Shown piece after piece: positions 8,136-15,089 of a DNA stretch of 23,743 bases. The notes under the pieces were generated by a model. The model was not told the DNA's origin. It worked only from the letters and a program-made list of their open reading frames with translations, and did no database searches. Each line of letters begins with the position of its first letter. Position 1 is the stretch's first letter. Source of the DNA: an uncultured Oscillospiraceae bacterium (lineage in GTDB: Bacteria; Bacillota; Clostridia; Oscillospirales; Ruminococcaceae); assembly GCA_934454435.1 (NCBI GenBank), contig CAKSGA010000024.1, positions 1 to 23,743 of the forward strand, written 5' to 3'. Both the position numbers and the translations under genes were made by a program.

Positions 8136-9266
8136 TTACTTTCCCTCCTTCAGCGACTTCAGCAGCTCGTACGCAAGCTGGGCTTCCTTGGGCTCGCCAA
8201 GCAGCGCCGTCAGCAGTCCTGCGGAAAAAGATGTTTCCGGGAACTCCGCATTTATGCGCTCCTTTGATATGAGTTCGCTCAGCTCGCTGTCGCTGTAGCT
8301 CCCCTCCAGGAACCCGGACAGCTTTCTGTCCAGTATCCCGGCTCTTTCCCTGTATTCGTCAGGACTTACGGAGCCGGTCAGTACAAGGTCCACAACGCTC
8401 CTTGAAGCGGGAACAGGACCTAACGCACGGTCAAGCTGCTCCTCCATTTTTCCTGCGGTGAGCTCCAGACGGATACGGTGGAACTCCAGCACACCGGACA
8501 CGAACTTCTTCGCCCTGACCGACTTGTCCTCCCCTATCTCAACTATGAAGCACTCGCCGTCCGTTGCGCAGGAAACGTCCGTCTGGACATGCGTCCCGGC
8601 GTTCAGTATACGGCCGCAGGCGGTGAATTCATCCGTGAGGTCCCTCGGGAACGGCACATGCGTGTGACCTATCAGCCAGACGTCCACGGGAATGCTCTCC
8701 AGCTCCTGGCGTTTCATCAGGAAGTACTGTCCCTCACTGTCAATTGTCTGACCCTCAACGGCGCCGTGGGCTATCCCTATGCGGTATGCGCCGTCCGGGA
8801 CGATGCCCTGCTGCTTTATCCAGCCGAGATTATTCTCACCGGGAGCGGAATGCTGCGATGTGCACAGCGCCGGGTACAGAACGACATCATCGCCGCCAGC
8901 TGTGAGCTCATATGGGCGGTACTCCGTCAGCAGCATGATGTTGTCCTTTTTTGCGATAAGGCTGCGGAAATCCTGCCAGAGCCTGACGTCACTGCCGTAA
9001 TAGTCGTGGTTTCCCGGCAGCACGGCGACAGTCCCACGGAAGCCGGAAAGGATATCCACGACCCTGGCCAGCACCTTTGCAGAAATGCTGTAGGTGTTCT
9101 CAAACAGGTCGCCGGTCAGCACGAAAAGCGAGCAGCCCCCGGAATTTGCAGCCTCCACCATAGGCTCCAGCGCCGAAATTCTCGCCGCCGCAAGGACATC
9201 TCCCTTTTCATGGCTTGCATATCGCAGACCGATATGCTGATCTCCGGTCATAAAAATTCTCAACAT
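8136..9266 (-). CDS. SbcD/Mre11-like metallophosphoesterase (YhaO-type)
   Basis: Calcineurin-like phosphoesterase predicted to be the nuclease partner of the following SbcC-like ATPase, 376 aa. The Mre11-type metal motifs appear in order: GDQH (Asp9, His11), GDLFEN (Asp53), GNHD (85-88), an AHG motif, and GHTH followed by VPFP. The C-terminal third (about residues 270-376) is a charged region that in Mre11/SbcD/YhaO proteins holds the capping and ATPase-binding segments. It is first in a two-gene operon with its own promoter (9304-9332). The ATG has a modest AGGGGTG site. The metal and nuclease fold is clear. Whether it is a dedicated SbcD exonuclease or a YhaO-like protein of less certain role cannot be told from sequence alone. 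Confidence 0.83.
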   Translation of the reverse strand: MLRIFMTGDQHIGLRYASHEKGDVLAAARISALEPMVEAANSGGCSLFVLTGDLFENTYSISAKVLARVVDILSGFRGTVAVLPGNHDYYGSDVRLWQDFRSLIAKKDNIMLLTEYRPYELTAGGDDVVLYPALCTSQHSAPGENNLGWIKQQGIVPDGAYRIGIAHGAVEGQTIDSEGQYFLMKRQELESIPVDVWLIGHTHVPFPRDLTDEFTACGRILNAGTHVQTDVSCATDGECFIVEIGEDKSVRAKKFVSGVLEFHRIRLELTAGKMEEQLDRALGPVPASRSVVDLVLTGSVSPDEYRERAGILDRKLSGFLEGSYSDSELSELISKERINAEFPETSFSAGLLTALLGEPKEAQLAYELLKSLKEGK

Positions 9267-9303
9267 TTCAACACCCCTGAAATCTCAAAATTACTGCATT
9301 TCT

Positions 9304-9332
9304 ATTATATAACATTCCGACATTCCAGTCAA
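9304..9332 (-). promoter_or_regulatory. Sigma-A-type promoter of the yhaO/yhaN-like operon
   Basis: On the minus strand, TTGACT (9332-9327) and TATAAT (9309-9304) are separated by exactly 17 bp, a near-consensus vegetative promoter. The start codon of the nuclease gene is 38 nt beyond the -10 box. The repeat element begins 9 bp upstream of the -35 box. Confidence 0.82.
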
Positions 9333-9341
9333 GCATTTTAT

Positions 9342-9503
9342 GGTAACCTCTAAAAACCGGGACACGAGCAGATTTCGTACATGACTTGTATCAGATGCAA
9401 GGCGTCAAACCGCAGTAATACTGTATGTATTTCAAGGTTTGACAACGAAGCAGATGATATAAGTCATAGAAATCTGCCGTGAAGGAGGTTTTTAGAGGTT
9501 ACC
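9342..9503. mobile_element. MITE-like palindromic element (162 bp)
   Basis: Perfect 17-bp terminal inverted repeats: GGTAACCTCTAAAAACC at 9342-9358 and GGTTTTTAGAGGTTACC at 9487-9503. Both sides are flanked by TTAT (9338-9341 and 9504-9507), a possible 4-bp target duplication. The interior is also an imperfect palindrome: the left arm holds GCAGATTTC, ATGACTTGTATCA and GTCAAACC, and the right arm holds their near-complements (GGTTTGAC, TGATATAAGTCAT, GAAATCTGC). The whole element could therefore fold as one long hairpin. No reading frame is credible inside. This fits a miniature inverted-repeat transposable element or a similar interspersed repeat mobilised in trans. The parent transposase is not visible and the family is not assigned. 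Confidence 0.8.
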
Positions 9504-9524
9504 TTATGAAACATATATCAGCGC

Positions 9525-9553
9525 TTGACAGCAAAACATATTAGTGCTATAAT
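9525..9553 (+). promoter_or_regulatory. Consensus sigma-A promoter of the lipoprotein gene
   Basis: TTGACA (9525-9530) and TATAAT (9548-9553) with a 17-bp spacer match the vegetative consensus at all twelve positions. Transcription should begin near 9560, at a small hairpin (TGCAGG-ATC-CCTGCA, 9561-9575) that could stabilise the 5' end of the message. The promoter lies just outside the repeat element. Confidence 0.9.
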
Positions 9554-9592
9554 TAACCCATGCAGGATCCCTGCAAAAGAAAGGAAAAAGCT

Positions 9593-10276
9593 ATGAAAAA
9601 GACAGCTATATTATCCGCACTCATCGTCGGCTCCATCGCACTGACCGGATGCTCCGGCGGAAAAAATGAGAGCTCCGCTCCTGAAACCTCCTCCACGGCA
9701 TCAGAGAGCTCAACGGCTTCCACCACCCCGGAAAGCACCACGTCAGCGCCTGAGACCGCCGAGGACGTCATTCACGAAGGAACCCCCGAGCCGGAAGTCC
9801 CGCTGCGCACGGAAGAGGCTCCCGCAGAGTCCGCCGAGAACACCGCAGAGGCTGAGGCTCCCCAGGTCGCCGGGCTCATCGGCATGACTATCGGCGACGT
9901 CGAGAGCCTGTTCGATACGGAACTTGCGCCCAATGAGACCGGCTACCTTGGCTCGCATACCTTTGGCTGCGTAGGCAGGGAGCTTGCATTCACTCCGCTT
10001 GCCGAATCGCTTGCAGACAACTACAAGGACAGTGTTGTTACCGGAATTTTCACAAACAACCCCTGTCCCCTGCTCGACGGAATCACCGGCCAGATGAGCT
10101 ACAACGAGCTTTCCGCTTACATCGACGACCCGGAAATGTACGCTCCCGAGCCCAACGCTATCGACGGCTCCACTTCTACGATGTTCTTCTACAAGGGTTA
10201 CAAGTTCATGGTGATGTGGGCTGATTACGCCGATAACGACAGCCCGTGCTACTCCATCACAGTCACAGCCGAATGA
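9593..10276 (+). CDS. Putative lipoprotein with Ser/Thr/Glu-rich linker, function unknown
   Basis: Secreted lipoprotein of 227 aa whose function I do not recognise. The N-terminus MKKTAILSALIVGSIALTGC is a lipoprotein signal ending in an LTGC lipobox, so Cys20 should be lipidated. Residues about 21-95 are a low-complexity Ser/Thr/Pro/Ala then Glu-rich linker, typical of cell-wall spacers. The globular C-terminal part (about 97-227) begins GLIGMTIGDVESLFDTE and contains two Cys residues (in TFGCVGREL and NNPCPLLDG) that could form a disulfide, and ends in a short aromatic-rich strand region. The start at 9593 is chosen because of the AAAGGA site upstream and because the signal peptide begins there. 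An upstream in-frame ATG at 9560 falls at the predicted transcript start. It is a single-gene unit with a consensus promoter and a terminator, so it is probably well expressed. Confidence 0.8.
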   Translation: MKKTAILSALIVGSIALTGCSGGKNESSAPETSSTASESSTASTTPESTTSAPETAEDVIHEGTPEPEVPLRTEEAPAESAENTAEAEAPQVAGLIGMTIGDVESLFDTELAPNETGYLGSHTFGCVGRELAFTPLAESLADNYKDSVVTGIFTNNPCPLLDGITGQMSYNELSAYIDDPEMYAPEPNAIDGSTSTMFFYKGYKFMVMWADYADNDSPCYSITVTAE

Positions 10277-10281
10277 TCAGA

Positions 10282-10322
10282 ATGCCGTGAAAGACAGATC
10301 AGTCCTTCACGGCATCTTTTAT
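10282..10322 (+). terminator. Intrinsic terminator of the lipoprotein gene
   Basis: Inverted repeat ATGCCGTGAA (10282-10291) and TTCACGGCAT (10306-10315), with an inner GAC/GTC pairing in the loop, followed by CTTTTATT. It begins 6 nt after the lipoprotein stop. The T-tract overlaps the stop codon of the convergent glycosyltransferase gene. Confidence 0.85.
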
Positions 10323-11002
10323 TCAATATAACCGCATTCCCGCATGTTGTTGAGCACCTGCTGCGCCCTTTGCTGTGCGAGCTCCGGTGAAACGTCCGGG
10401 GAATATGCACTCGGTGCCTGGGGAAGCCCCGCAAGAACTGCACACTGGTCGTCCGTCAGCTCAGACGGCGGTACTCCGTAATAGCCCATCGAAGCGGCGT
10501 ATATCCCATAATAATTGCTCCCGAAATAGATAGTGTTGACGTACATCTCGAATATCTGTTCCTTGCTCAGCTTATCCTCCAGCTCAAACGCCGTGAAAAC
10601 CTCTGCGGTCTTGCGCTCCAGGCGCTTATCCTGGGTGTAGTAGATGTTCTTGGCAGTCTGCATGGTTATGGTGCTGCCGCCCTCTGCGAACTCCATCGCT
10701 GCGATGTCATGCAGCAGCGCCCTTATCATCGCTGACGGGTCGATGCCGGAATGTCCACGGAAGTCCCTGTCCTCGGTAGCTATCACAGCGTTCACGTAGA
10801 ACCCCGGGAGCTCGTCAAACTTCACGAAATGCTCCTCCGCTGAGATACCTGCGTAGACCTGGCGCACCGGGCGCTCCCTGACCGCTTCGCAGTGCATGTT
10901 CCACCCGAGCAGCACGAACACCCCGGCAGCTATCAGCGCCAGCGTCAGCAGCGTCGATATCGCCAGAAGAATTATCCTGGGCACCAGCTTCTTTGCTTTC
11001 AT
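10319..11002 (-). CDS. Monofunctional peptidoglycan glycosyltransferase (GT51)
   Basis: Membrane-anchored transglycosylase that polymerises lipid II into glycan strands, 227 aa. There is one N-terminal transmembrane helix (about residues 9-34), then a GT51 domain. Motifs: ATEDRDFRGHSGID (catalytic Glu77), EGGSTITMQ (107-115), and an ExxxAFELEDKLSKEQIFEMYVN block (about 134-156) with the second conserved Glu, then YFGSNYYGI. The protein ends at the GT51 domain with no transpeptidase domain, matching MtgA/monofunctional enzymes in size. GGAGG precedes the ATG. It is co-directional with the BceAB-like genes and separated from them only by a 44-codon gene, with no visible terminator. It may therefore be the last gene of that operon and respond to cell-wall antibiotics. 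Enzymatic family is near certain; the regulatory link is inferred. Confidence 0.9.
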   Translation of the reverse strand: MKAKKLVPRIILLAISTLLTLALIAAGVFVLLGWNMHCEAVRERPVRQVYAGISAEEHFVKFDELPGFYVNAVIATEDRDFRGHSGIDPSAMIRALLHDIAAMEFAEGGSTITMQTAKNIYYTQDKRLERKTAEVFTAFELEDKLSKEQIFEMYVNTIYFGSNYYGIYAASMGYYGVPPSELTDDQCAVLAGLPQAPSAYSPDVSPELAQQRAQQVLNNMRECGYIE

Positions 11003-11026
11003 TCAGGACCTCCGTTTCTCATTTTG

Positions 11027-11161
11027 TCAGACCCGCCTTGTCAGCCTGAGCACCCTGTCTGCAAGCCCGCTCAGGCCCAGAAATATCAGCACGCATATCA
11101 CCGCCGGTATGGCAAGCAGCGACAGCGCCGCCATGCGCAGCACTCTCATCAGCTTCCTCAT
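11027..11161 (-). CDS. Small single-pass membrane protein (44 aa), translationally coupled to the permease
   Basis: Short gene not previously listed. Its ATG (11161-11159) overlaps the TGA of the BceB-like permease gene (11160-11158) as ATGA, the classical arrangement for translational coupling. The product starts MRKLMRVLRMAALSLLAIP, continues as an unbroken hydrophobic stretch to about residue 33, and ends DRVLRLTRRV. That is one transmembrane helix with basic residues on both sides. Codon choice (many CTG, GTG, ATA, GCG) is like its neighbours. The stop lies 24 nt before the start of the GT51 gene, so the genes are tightly packed. I recognise no family. It could be an accessory subunit or regulator of the transporter or of the glycosyltransferase. 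A chance reading frame is possible but is disfavoured by the coupling and the membrane pattern. Confidence 0.68.
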   Translation of the reverse strand: MRKLMRVLRMAALSLLAIPAVICVLIFLGLSGLADRVLRLTRRV

Positions 11162-13161
11162 GACTTCTTACCTACCACGATATGGTAATAGCTCCTGGAA
11201 GTCACGCCGTAGACCAGAACATAGAACAGTGCGAACACGCAGAAGCAAACCAGCGTCACCGCCGCCAGGAACGCATTGTCCCTCATGCCGAACAGTCCCA
11301 TCAGCCTTGTGAGTATCGGAAATGCAAACACCATATGCACCCCGGCTGCGATGAGCGGTGCAAAGAACACCGTCAGCACCTGGGAATTCACGGCACGGCG
11401 TATCTCGCCATCGTTCATGCCTACCTTGCGGAGTATGTCGAACCGTGAGCGGTCATCGTAGCCCTCGCTTATCTGCTTGTAGTACATTATAAGCACCGCC
11501 GCCAGCATAAATACCCCGCCGAATATGATACCCAGGAAGAAAAGTCCGCCGTACATGCCGTAGTACTCTTCAAACTCCAGCGAACGGCACTCGCTGCGGA
11601 AGCCGCCGTCATACCCGCCCGCAACGTTATCGACAAGGTCGTTGTATATGCTGACCTTGAGCTCGTCAGCGCAGTCCAGGTCGAAGCCGTAGTAATACAC
11701 GCCCCTGGAAAATATGCCGCCGTGCTGCTCGGTCAGGCGGTTCTGATAGTCCATCAGGCTTTCGAGGACGCTGCGGTCCTTCACGAACATGTAGATGGAG
11801 TCCGTGACCGTTGCGGTGTCCATGCCGGTTATCGTGAACTCGTCAAGGCGGGCGGCGATCTTTAAGCTGCCCCAGTCATCGATCTGTATCGTGTCATGGT
11901 CAAAGCCCTTGCCCTTGAAGTACACCGCCGCTTCATCGTCCGCAAGGGTGATGTTCGTGCCGTACATCGCATTATAGTCAGACACCGGAACGACATACAC
12001 GGACCGCAGATCCAGCGTGATGTCGTCCGTATTGCTGCTCTGCATGTCGAAACGGTCGCCGATGATGGCTCCGGATAGGTCAGCATAGTAATATGCAAGC
12101 TCGTTCTTAGGGGACACGCCATAGCTCTCCAGGAGGCTATCCACACGGCTGCGGTAGTCGGTTATCTCCTCTTCAGTTAGACCGACCGGGGCTGCCATGA
12201 TATCCCGGGGATATCGCTGGGTCAGCATCTGACCTGAACCTGCATACAGGCATATGGTAGTCGAAAGCGTCACCAGTACCATGGTGCTCAGCACACAGAT
12301 GGAAGCGAGCCCGGCACCGTTCTTCTTCATGCGGTAGCGCATCTGTGAAACCGGGATAAAGTGGTTCGTGCGGTAATAGTACTTTCTGTTCTTCTGGAGC
12401 AGCCGGCAGATCACCACAGAGCCTGCGATGAACAGCAGGTATGTCGCCAGAATTACCATGATCACCGCCAGCATGAACGCAAATACGGCGGTCAGCGGTT
12501 CCTCGATAGTCACTGCCATATAATACGCCGTACCAAGCAGGAGCACTCCCAGCACCGCCAGGAACCAGTTGGCACGGGGCGGCTTCTCCCCTGCGTTTTC
12601 AGAATGCAGCAGCTCTATGGGCTTTGAGAAGAACACCTGCCGCAGAACGTTCAGGTATATCATCAGGAATATCACTGCGAACACTATCAGCGTTGCCGTT
12701 ATCGCACCAGCGCTCACCGAGAACTGATACTGCGCTTCGCCATGTATAATCTTCACGGCGAGAAGCTCCGCCAGCTTTGAGAAAAGAATGCCGGCGCCGA
12801 CGCCTATCGCCATCGAGATAAGGTAAACGAACAGCGTTTCCCAGGTCATGACCCGGGCGATATTGCGCTTGCCCATGCCAAGTACGTTGTAAAGTCCGAA
12901 CTCACGCTTGCGGCGCTTTATCAGGAACGAATTCGTATAGAACAGGAAGATCGCTGCAAACAGCGCCATTATCACTATCCCTATACGCATCATTTCCTTC
13001 ATCATTCCGCCGCCCTTCATGCCGTCAAGCATGTGGTTGTCGGAGAGAAAATTCACGATATAGAACATCATCGCCATCAGCGAACAGGTCATGATATAGG
13101 GAGCATACAGCGCCTTGTTACGCCTTATCCCTCCTGCCGCCAGCCTTGGATATAACCTCAA
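11158..13161 (-). CDS. BceB-like ABC transporter permease (FtsX domains)
   Basis: Membrane permease of a Bce-type peptide-antibiotic sensing and resistance transporter, 667 aa. The family layout is present: an N-terminal LYPRLAAGGIRRNKALYAPY motif before the first helix, a first FtsX-like domain (about residues 60-185), further helices to about 315, a large extracellular domain (about 315-530), and three C-terminal helices with a second FtsX-like region. This insert between transmembrane helices 7 and 8 is the BceB hallmark and contacts the antibiotic-lipid complex and the kinase. The start codon is TTG, overlapping the TGA of the ATPase gene (TTGA). AAGGTGAG upstream and the conserved N-terminal motif support it. 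The specific drug (bacitracin, lantibiotic or other) cannot be read from the sequence. Confidence 0.87.
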   Translation of the reverse strand: MRLYPRLAAGGIRRNKALYAPYIMTCSLMAMMFYIVNFLSDNHMLDGMKGGGMMKEMMRIGIVIMALFAAIFLFYTNSFLIKRRKREFGLYNVLGMGKRNIARVMTWETLFVYLISMAIGVGAGILFSKLAELLAVKIIHGEAQYQFSVSAGAITATLIVFAVIFLMIYLNVLRQVFFSKPIELLHSENAGEKPPRANWFLAVLGVLLLGTAYYMAVTIEEPLTAVFAFMLAVIMVILATYLLFIAGSVVICRLLQKNRKYYYRTNHFIPVSQMRYRMKKNGAGLASICVLSTMVLVTLSTTICLYAGSGQMLTQRYPRDIMAAPVGLTEEEITDYRSRVDSLLESYGVSPKNELAYYYADLSGAIIGDRFDMQSSNTDDITLDLRSVYVVPVSDYNAMYGTNITLADDEAAVYFKGKGFDHDTIQIDDWGSLKIAARLDEFTITGMDTATVTDSIYMFVKDRSVLESLMDYQNRLTEQHGGIFSRGVYYYGFDLDCADELKVSIYNDLVDNVAGGYDGGFRSECRSLEFEEYYGMYGGLFFLGIIFGGVFMLAAVLIMYYKQISEGYDDRSRFDILRKVGMNDGEIRRAVNSQVLTVFFAPLIAAGVHMVFAFPILTRLMGLFGMRDNAFLAAVTLVCFCVFALFYVLVYGVTSRSYYHIVVGKKS

Positions 13162-13955
13162 CGCTGCTCACCTTCCCTCCTGATATGCAGGCTCCGGGGC
13201 TCTGCAGAGGTGGAAAGCATGGTCAGGGAGTCGGTTATGCGGCGGTAGAAATCATCGCTGCCCGCCCCCGCACGGTAAAGCTGGTGGAACACCGTGCCGT
13301 CCTTGATGAACAGCACACGCTCCGCCCGGCTCGCAGCCTTGGCGGAATGTGTCACCATGATGATGGTCTGGCCGCTGCGGTTTATCTCTGCAAACAGGCT
13401 CAGCAGTTCGTCGGAGCTGCGGCTGTCAAGGGCTCCCGTGGGCTCATCGGCTAGCAGCAGCTTGGGTTCGGTTATTATGGCACGGGCTGCGGCTGTGCGC
13501 TGCTTCTGCCCGCCGGATATCTCATAAGGGTACTTATCAAGCAGCTGAGCGATCCCCAGCAGCTTTGCGGTGCGCTCCAGCCTGGGGGTCATCTCTGCAT
13601 AGCGCTCGCCCCTCAGGACAAGCGGGAGCAGAATGTTGTCCCGCACCGTGAAAGTGTCCAGCAGGTTGAACTCCTGGAACACGAACCCGAGATTGTCCCT
13701 GCGGAAATCCGCAAGACGGCTGTCACGTATCTTTGCAAGGTCCATCCCGTCCAGCACTACGCTGCCGCCGGTCGGCTTGTCGAGCGCTGCGAGGATATTC
13801 AGCAGCGTCGTTTTACCGGAGCCGCTCTCGCCCATTATCGCAATGTATTCACCCTGGTCGGCGGAGAAGCTCACGTTTTTCAGGGCTTCCACCTTCGTTC
13901 CGCCAAGACGTGTGGTGTAGGTCTTTTTAAGACCGCTGATCTCTAATATCGGCAT
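13158..13955 (-). CDS. BceA-like ABC transporter ATPase
   Basis: Cytoplasmic ATPase of the MacB/LolD/BceA group, 265 aa, partner of the following BceB-like permease. Walker A GESGSGKTT (about residues 38-46), Q-loop FVFQEFNLLDTFTV, signature ISGGQKQR, Walker B LLLADEPTGALDS and an H-loop MVTHS are intact. The C-terminal tail of about 35 residues is Arg- and Ser-rich. The ATG has a GGAAGGA ribosome binding site (13963-13969 region) immediately after a structured leader. The gene has its own promoter (14047-14075) with an inverted repeat upstream, so it is probably induced by the adjacent response regulator. It overlaps the permease gene by 4 nt. Confidence 0.9.
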   Translation of the reverse strand: MPILEISGLKKTYTTRLGGTKVEALKNVSFSADQGEYIAIMGESGSGKTTLLNILAALDKPTGGSVVLDGMDLAKIRDSRLADFRRDNLGFVFQEFNLLDTFTVRDNILLPLVLRGERYAEMTPRLERTAKLLGIAQLLDKYPYEISGGQKQRTAAARAIITEPKLLLADEPTGALDSRSSDELLSLFAEINRSGQTIIMVTHSAKAASRAERVLFIKDGTVFHQLYRAGAGSDDFYRRITDSLTMLSTSAEPRSLHIRREGEQR

Positions 13956-13956
13956 A

Positions 13957-14040
13957 TCTGTCCTTCCTTTCCGACAGACCCGGCGGACTAAGGGACTTTA
14001 AGGAGATTTTGGTTTGTGGAAAAGTCCGCCGTTCCTGTCT
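13957..14040 (-). promoter_or_regulatory. Structured 5' leader of the bceA-like mRNA
   Basis: The predicted transcript starts near 14040, at the 5' arm of a long hairpin. AGTCCGCCG (plus strand 14023-14031) pairs with CGGCGGACT (13981-13989), and CTGTC (14035-14039) pairs with GACAG (13973-13977), across a 3x3 internal loop. A competing pairing uses AAAGTCC (14021-14027) with GGACTTT (13993-13999). If the first fold is lost, GACAG near 13973 can instead pair with CTGTC at 13958-13962, closing the ribosome binding site in a 10-nt loop. The pairings are exact in the sequence; a regulatory switch is inference. Confidence 0.5.
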
Positions 14041-14046
14041 GTACTA

Positions 14047-14075
14047 ATTGTACCAGAATGCCGCCCTTTTCACAA
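14047..14075 (-). promoter_or_regulatory. Promoter of the bceAB-like operon
   Basis: On the minus strand, TTGTGA (14075-14070) and TACAAT (14052-14047) are 17 bp apart. Both boxes are one or two bases from consensus, as expected of an activated promoter. It lies between the kinase gene and the ATPase gene. Confidence 0.75.
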
Positions 14076-14093
14076 TCGAAACGCCTTACATTA

Positions 14094-14113
14094 GTCTTAC
14101 GATTTTGTAAGAC
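14094..14113. promoter_or_regulatory. Putative BceR-type response-regulator binding site
   Basis: Perfect inverted repeat of 7 bp around a 6-bp AT-rich spacer, GTCTTAC-GATTTT-GTAAGAC. It ends 1 nt past the kinase stop and lies 18 bp upstream of the -35 box of the transporter promoter. A further half site (CCTTACA, 14084-14090) lies between it and the promoter. The layout resembles BceR boxes, which are inverted repeats with an A/T-rich centre upstream of transporter promoters. No T-tract follows, so it is not a terminator. Confidence 0.68.
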
Positions 14114-14114
14114 C

Positions 14115-15089
14115 CTACTCCCGCAGATCCACCTTATCCCGGCTGAGATCTATGGAAACCACCGTGCCGCTCTCGCTGCTGCCTGCAGAGATAGTATGCC
14201 CCAGCGCACGGCATATCCTGCGGCAGAGATACAGCCCGATGCCGCTCGCTTTCATGTCAGTTCTGCCGTTGCAGCCGGTGTAGCCCTTCTCGAATATCCT
14301 CGGCAGATCCTCCGGGGCAATGCCGATACCGGTATCGGAGATCTCCAGTGCGTCACCGTTCATTCTTATCGTGACGCCGCCGGTGCGGGTGTACTTCACG
14401 GCGTTGGACAGCACCTGCTCTACCACGAAAAGCAGCCACTTCTCGTCCGTCAGCACGGTGTGATCAAGCGGCTCGTAGGTAAGGGTCAGCTTCTTCCTGA
14501 TGAACTGCCCGGAGAAGCTCCTTACCGCTGAACGCACGATACTGTCCAGGTCGCATTCCCGGAACACGTAGTCGCCGCCGCTCTCCAGCCGGACATAACA
14601 CAGCACCATATCCACATACTGCGAAATGCGCTGCAGCTCCGCTGAAAGCTCCCGGCTCTCGGGAGCGTCGAACTCCGCCAGCGTTAGCCGCATTGAGGCG
14701 ATGGGGGTCTTTATCTGGTGCGCCCACATCGTGTAGTAATCGGTCATGTCAGCAATGCTCCGGGCGGAGTTCTCCTGTATCTCCGCCCGGCTGCGGAACA
14801 GTATCTCTACAAGCTCCTGATACCCGGCTTCCACCTCTCCCGTGGGTTCGGGAAGCCCGTCAGTGGCGATGATTATCTCCTCCCGCAGCTTTTTCAGGAC
14901 TGCGCACCGGCGTCTGTACCCTATGATATCCACAGCCGCAAACGCCGCTCCCAGAACTACGCACACCAGCAGCGCATATCCCAGCGCTCCCAGTGGAAGT
15001 CCCCCAAGAACAAAAACCGCCGAGAACACTGCCGCAAACAGCAGGAACGCCAGGATCACCAGGCGCCTTTCACGAAGATAGCTCCTCAT
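14115..15089 (-). CDS. BceS-like intramembrane-sensing histidine kinase
   Basis: Sensor kinase of 324 aa with the Bce-type layout: two transmembrane helices (about residues 10-30 and 34-54) joined by only a few residues, so no extracellular sensor domain. The short linker leads to a dimerisation domain with MWAHQIKTPIASMRL, phosphorylated His at 124. The catalytic domain has an N-box SNAVKYT, DTGIGI, and GIGLYLCRRI. Kinases of this kind sense through the partner ABC permease, which fits the adjacent BceAB-like genes. The ATG overlaps the response-regulator stop (ATGA), so the pair is translationally coupled. Confidence 0.9.
   Translation of the reverse strand: MRSYLRERRLVILAFLLFAAVFSAVFVLGGLPLGALGYALLVCVVLGAAFAAVDIIGYRRRCAVLKKLREEIIIATDGLPEPTGEVEAGYQELVEILFRSRAEIQENSARSIADMTDYYTMWAHQIKTPIASMRLTLAEFDAPESRELSAELQRISQYVDMVLCYVRLESGGDYVFRECDLDSIVRSAVRSFSGQFIRKKLTLTYEPLDHTVLTDEKWLLFVVEQVLSNAVKYTRTGGVTIRMNGDALEISDTGIGIAPEDLPRIFEKGYTGCNGRTDMKASGIGLYLCRRICRALGHTISAGSSESGTVVSIDLSRDKVDLRE

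Larger units (their letters stand above)
9267..9592. other. Divergent intergenic region with two promoters and a MITE-like repeat
   Basis: This 326-base stretch has no gene. It holds, in order, the minus-strand promoter of the nuclease/ATPase pair, a 162-bp palindromic repeat element, the plus-strand promoter of the lipoprotein gene and a short leader hairpin. An ATG at 9560 is in frame with the lipoprotein but lies at the predicted transcription start without a ribosome binding site. Confidence 0.8.

Noticed and set aside
8478..9353. 291-codon plus-strand frame opposite the nuclease gene
   Set aside because: It overlaps the Mre11-type motifs on the other strand and runs through the promoter into the repeat element; its product is not protein-like.
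9342..9503. Palindromic element as a CRISPR unit or tRNA
   Set aside because: There is only one unit, with no regularly spaced repeats and no tRNA-like arms.
14094..14113. Inverted repeat after the kinase gene as a terminator
   Set aside because: There is no T-tract on either side, and its position upstream of a promoter fits an operator better.
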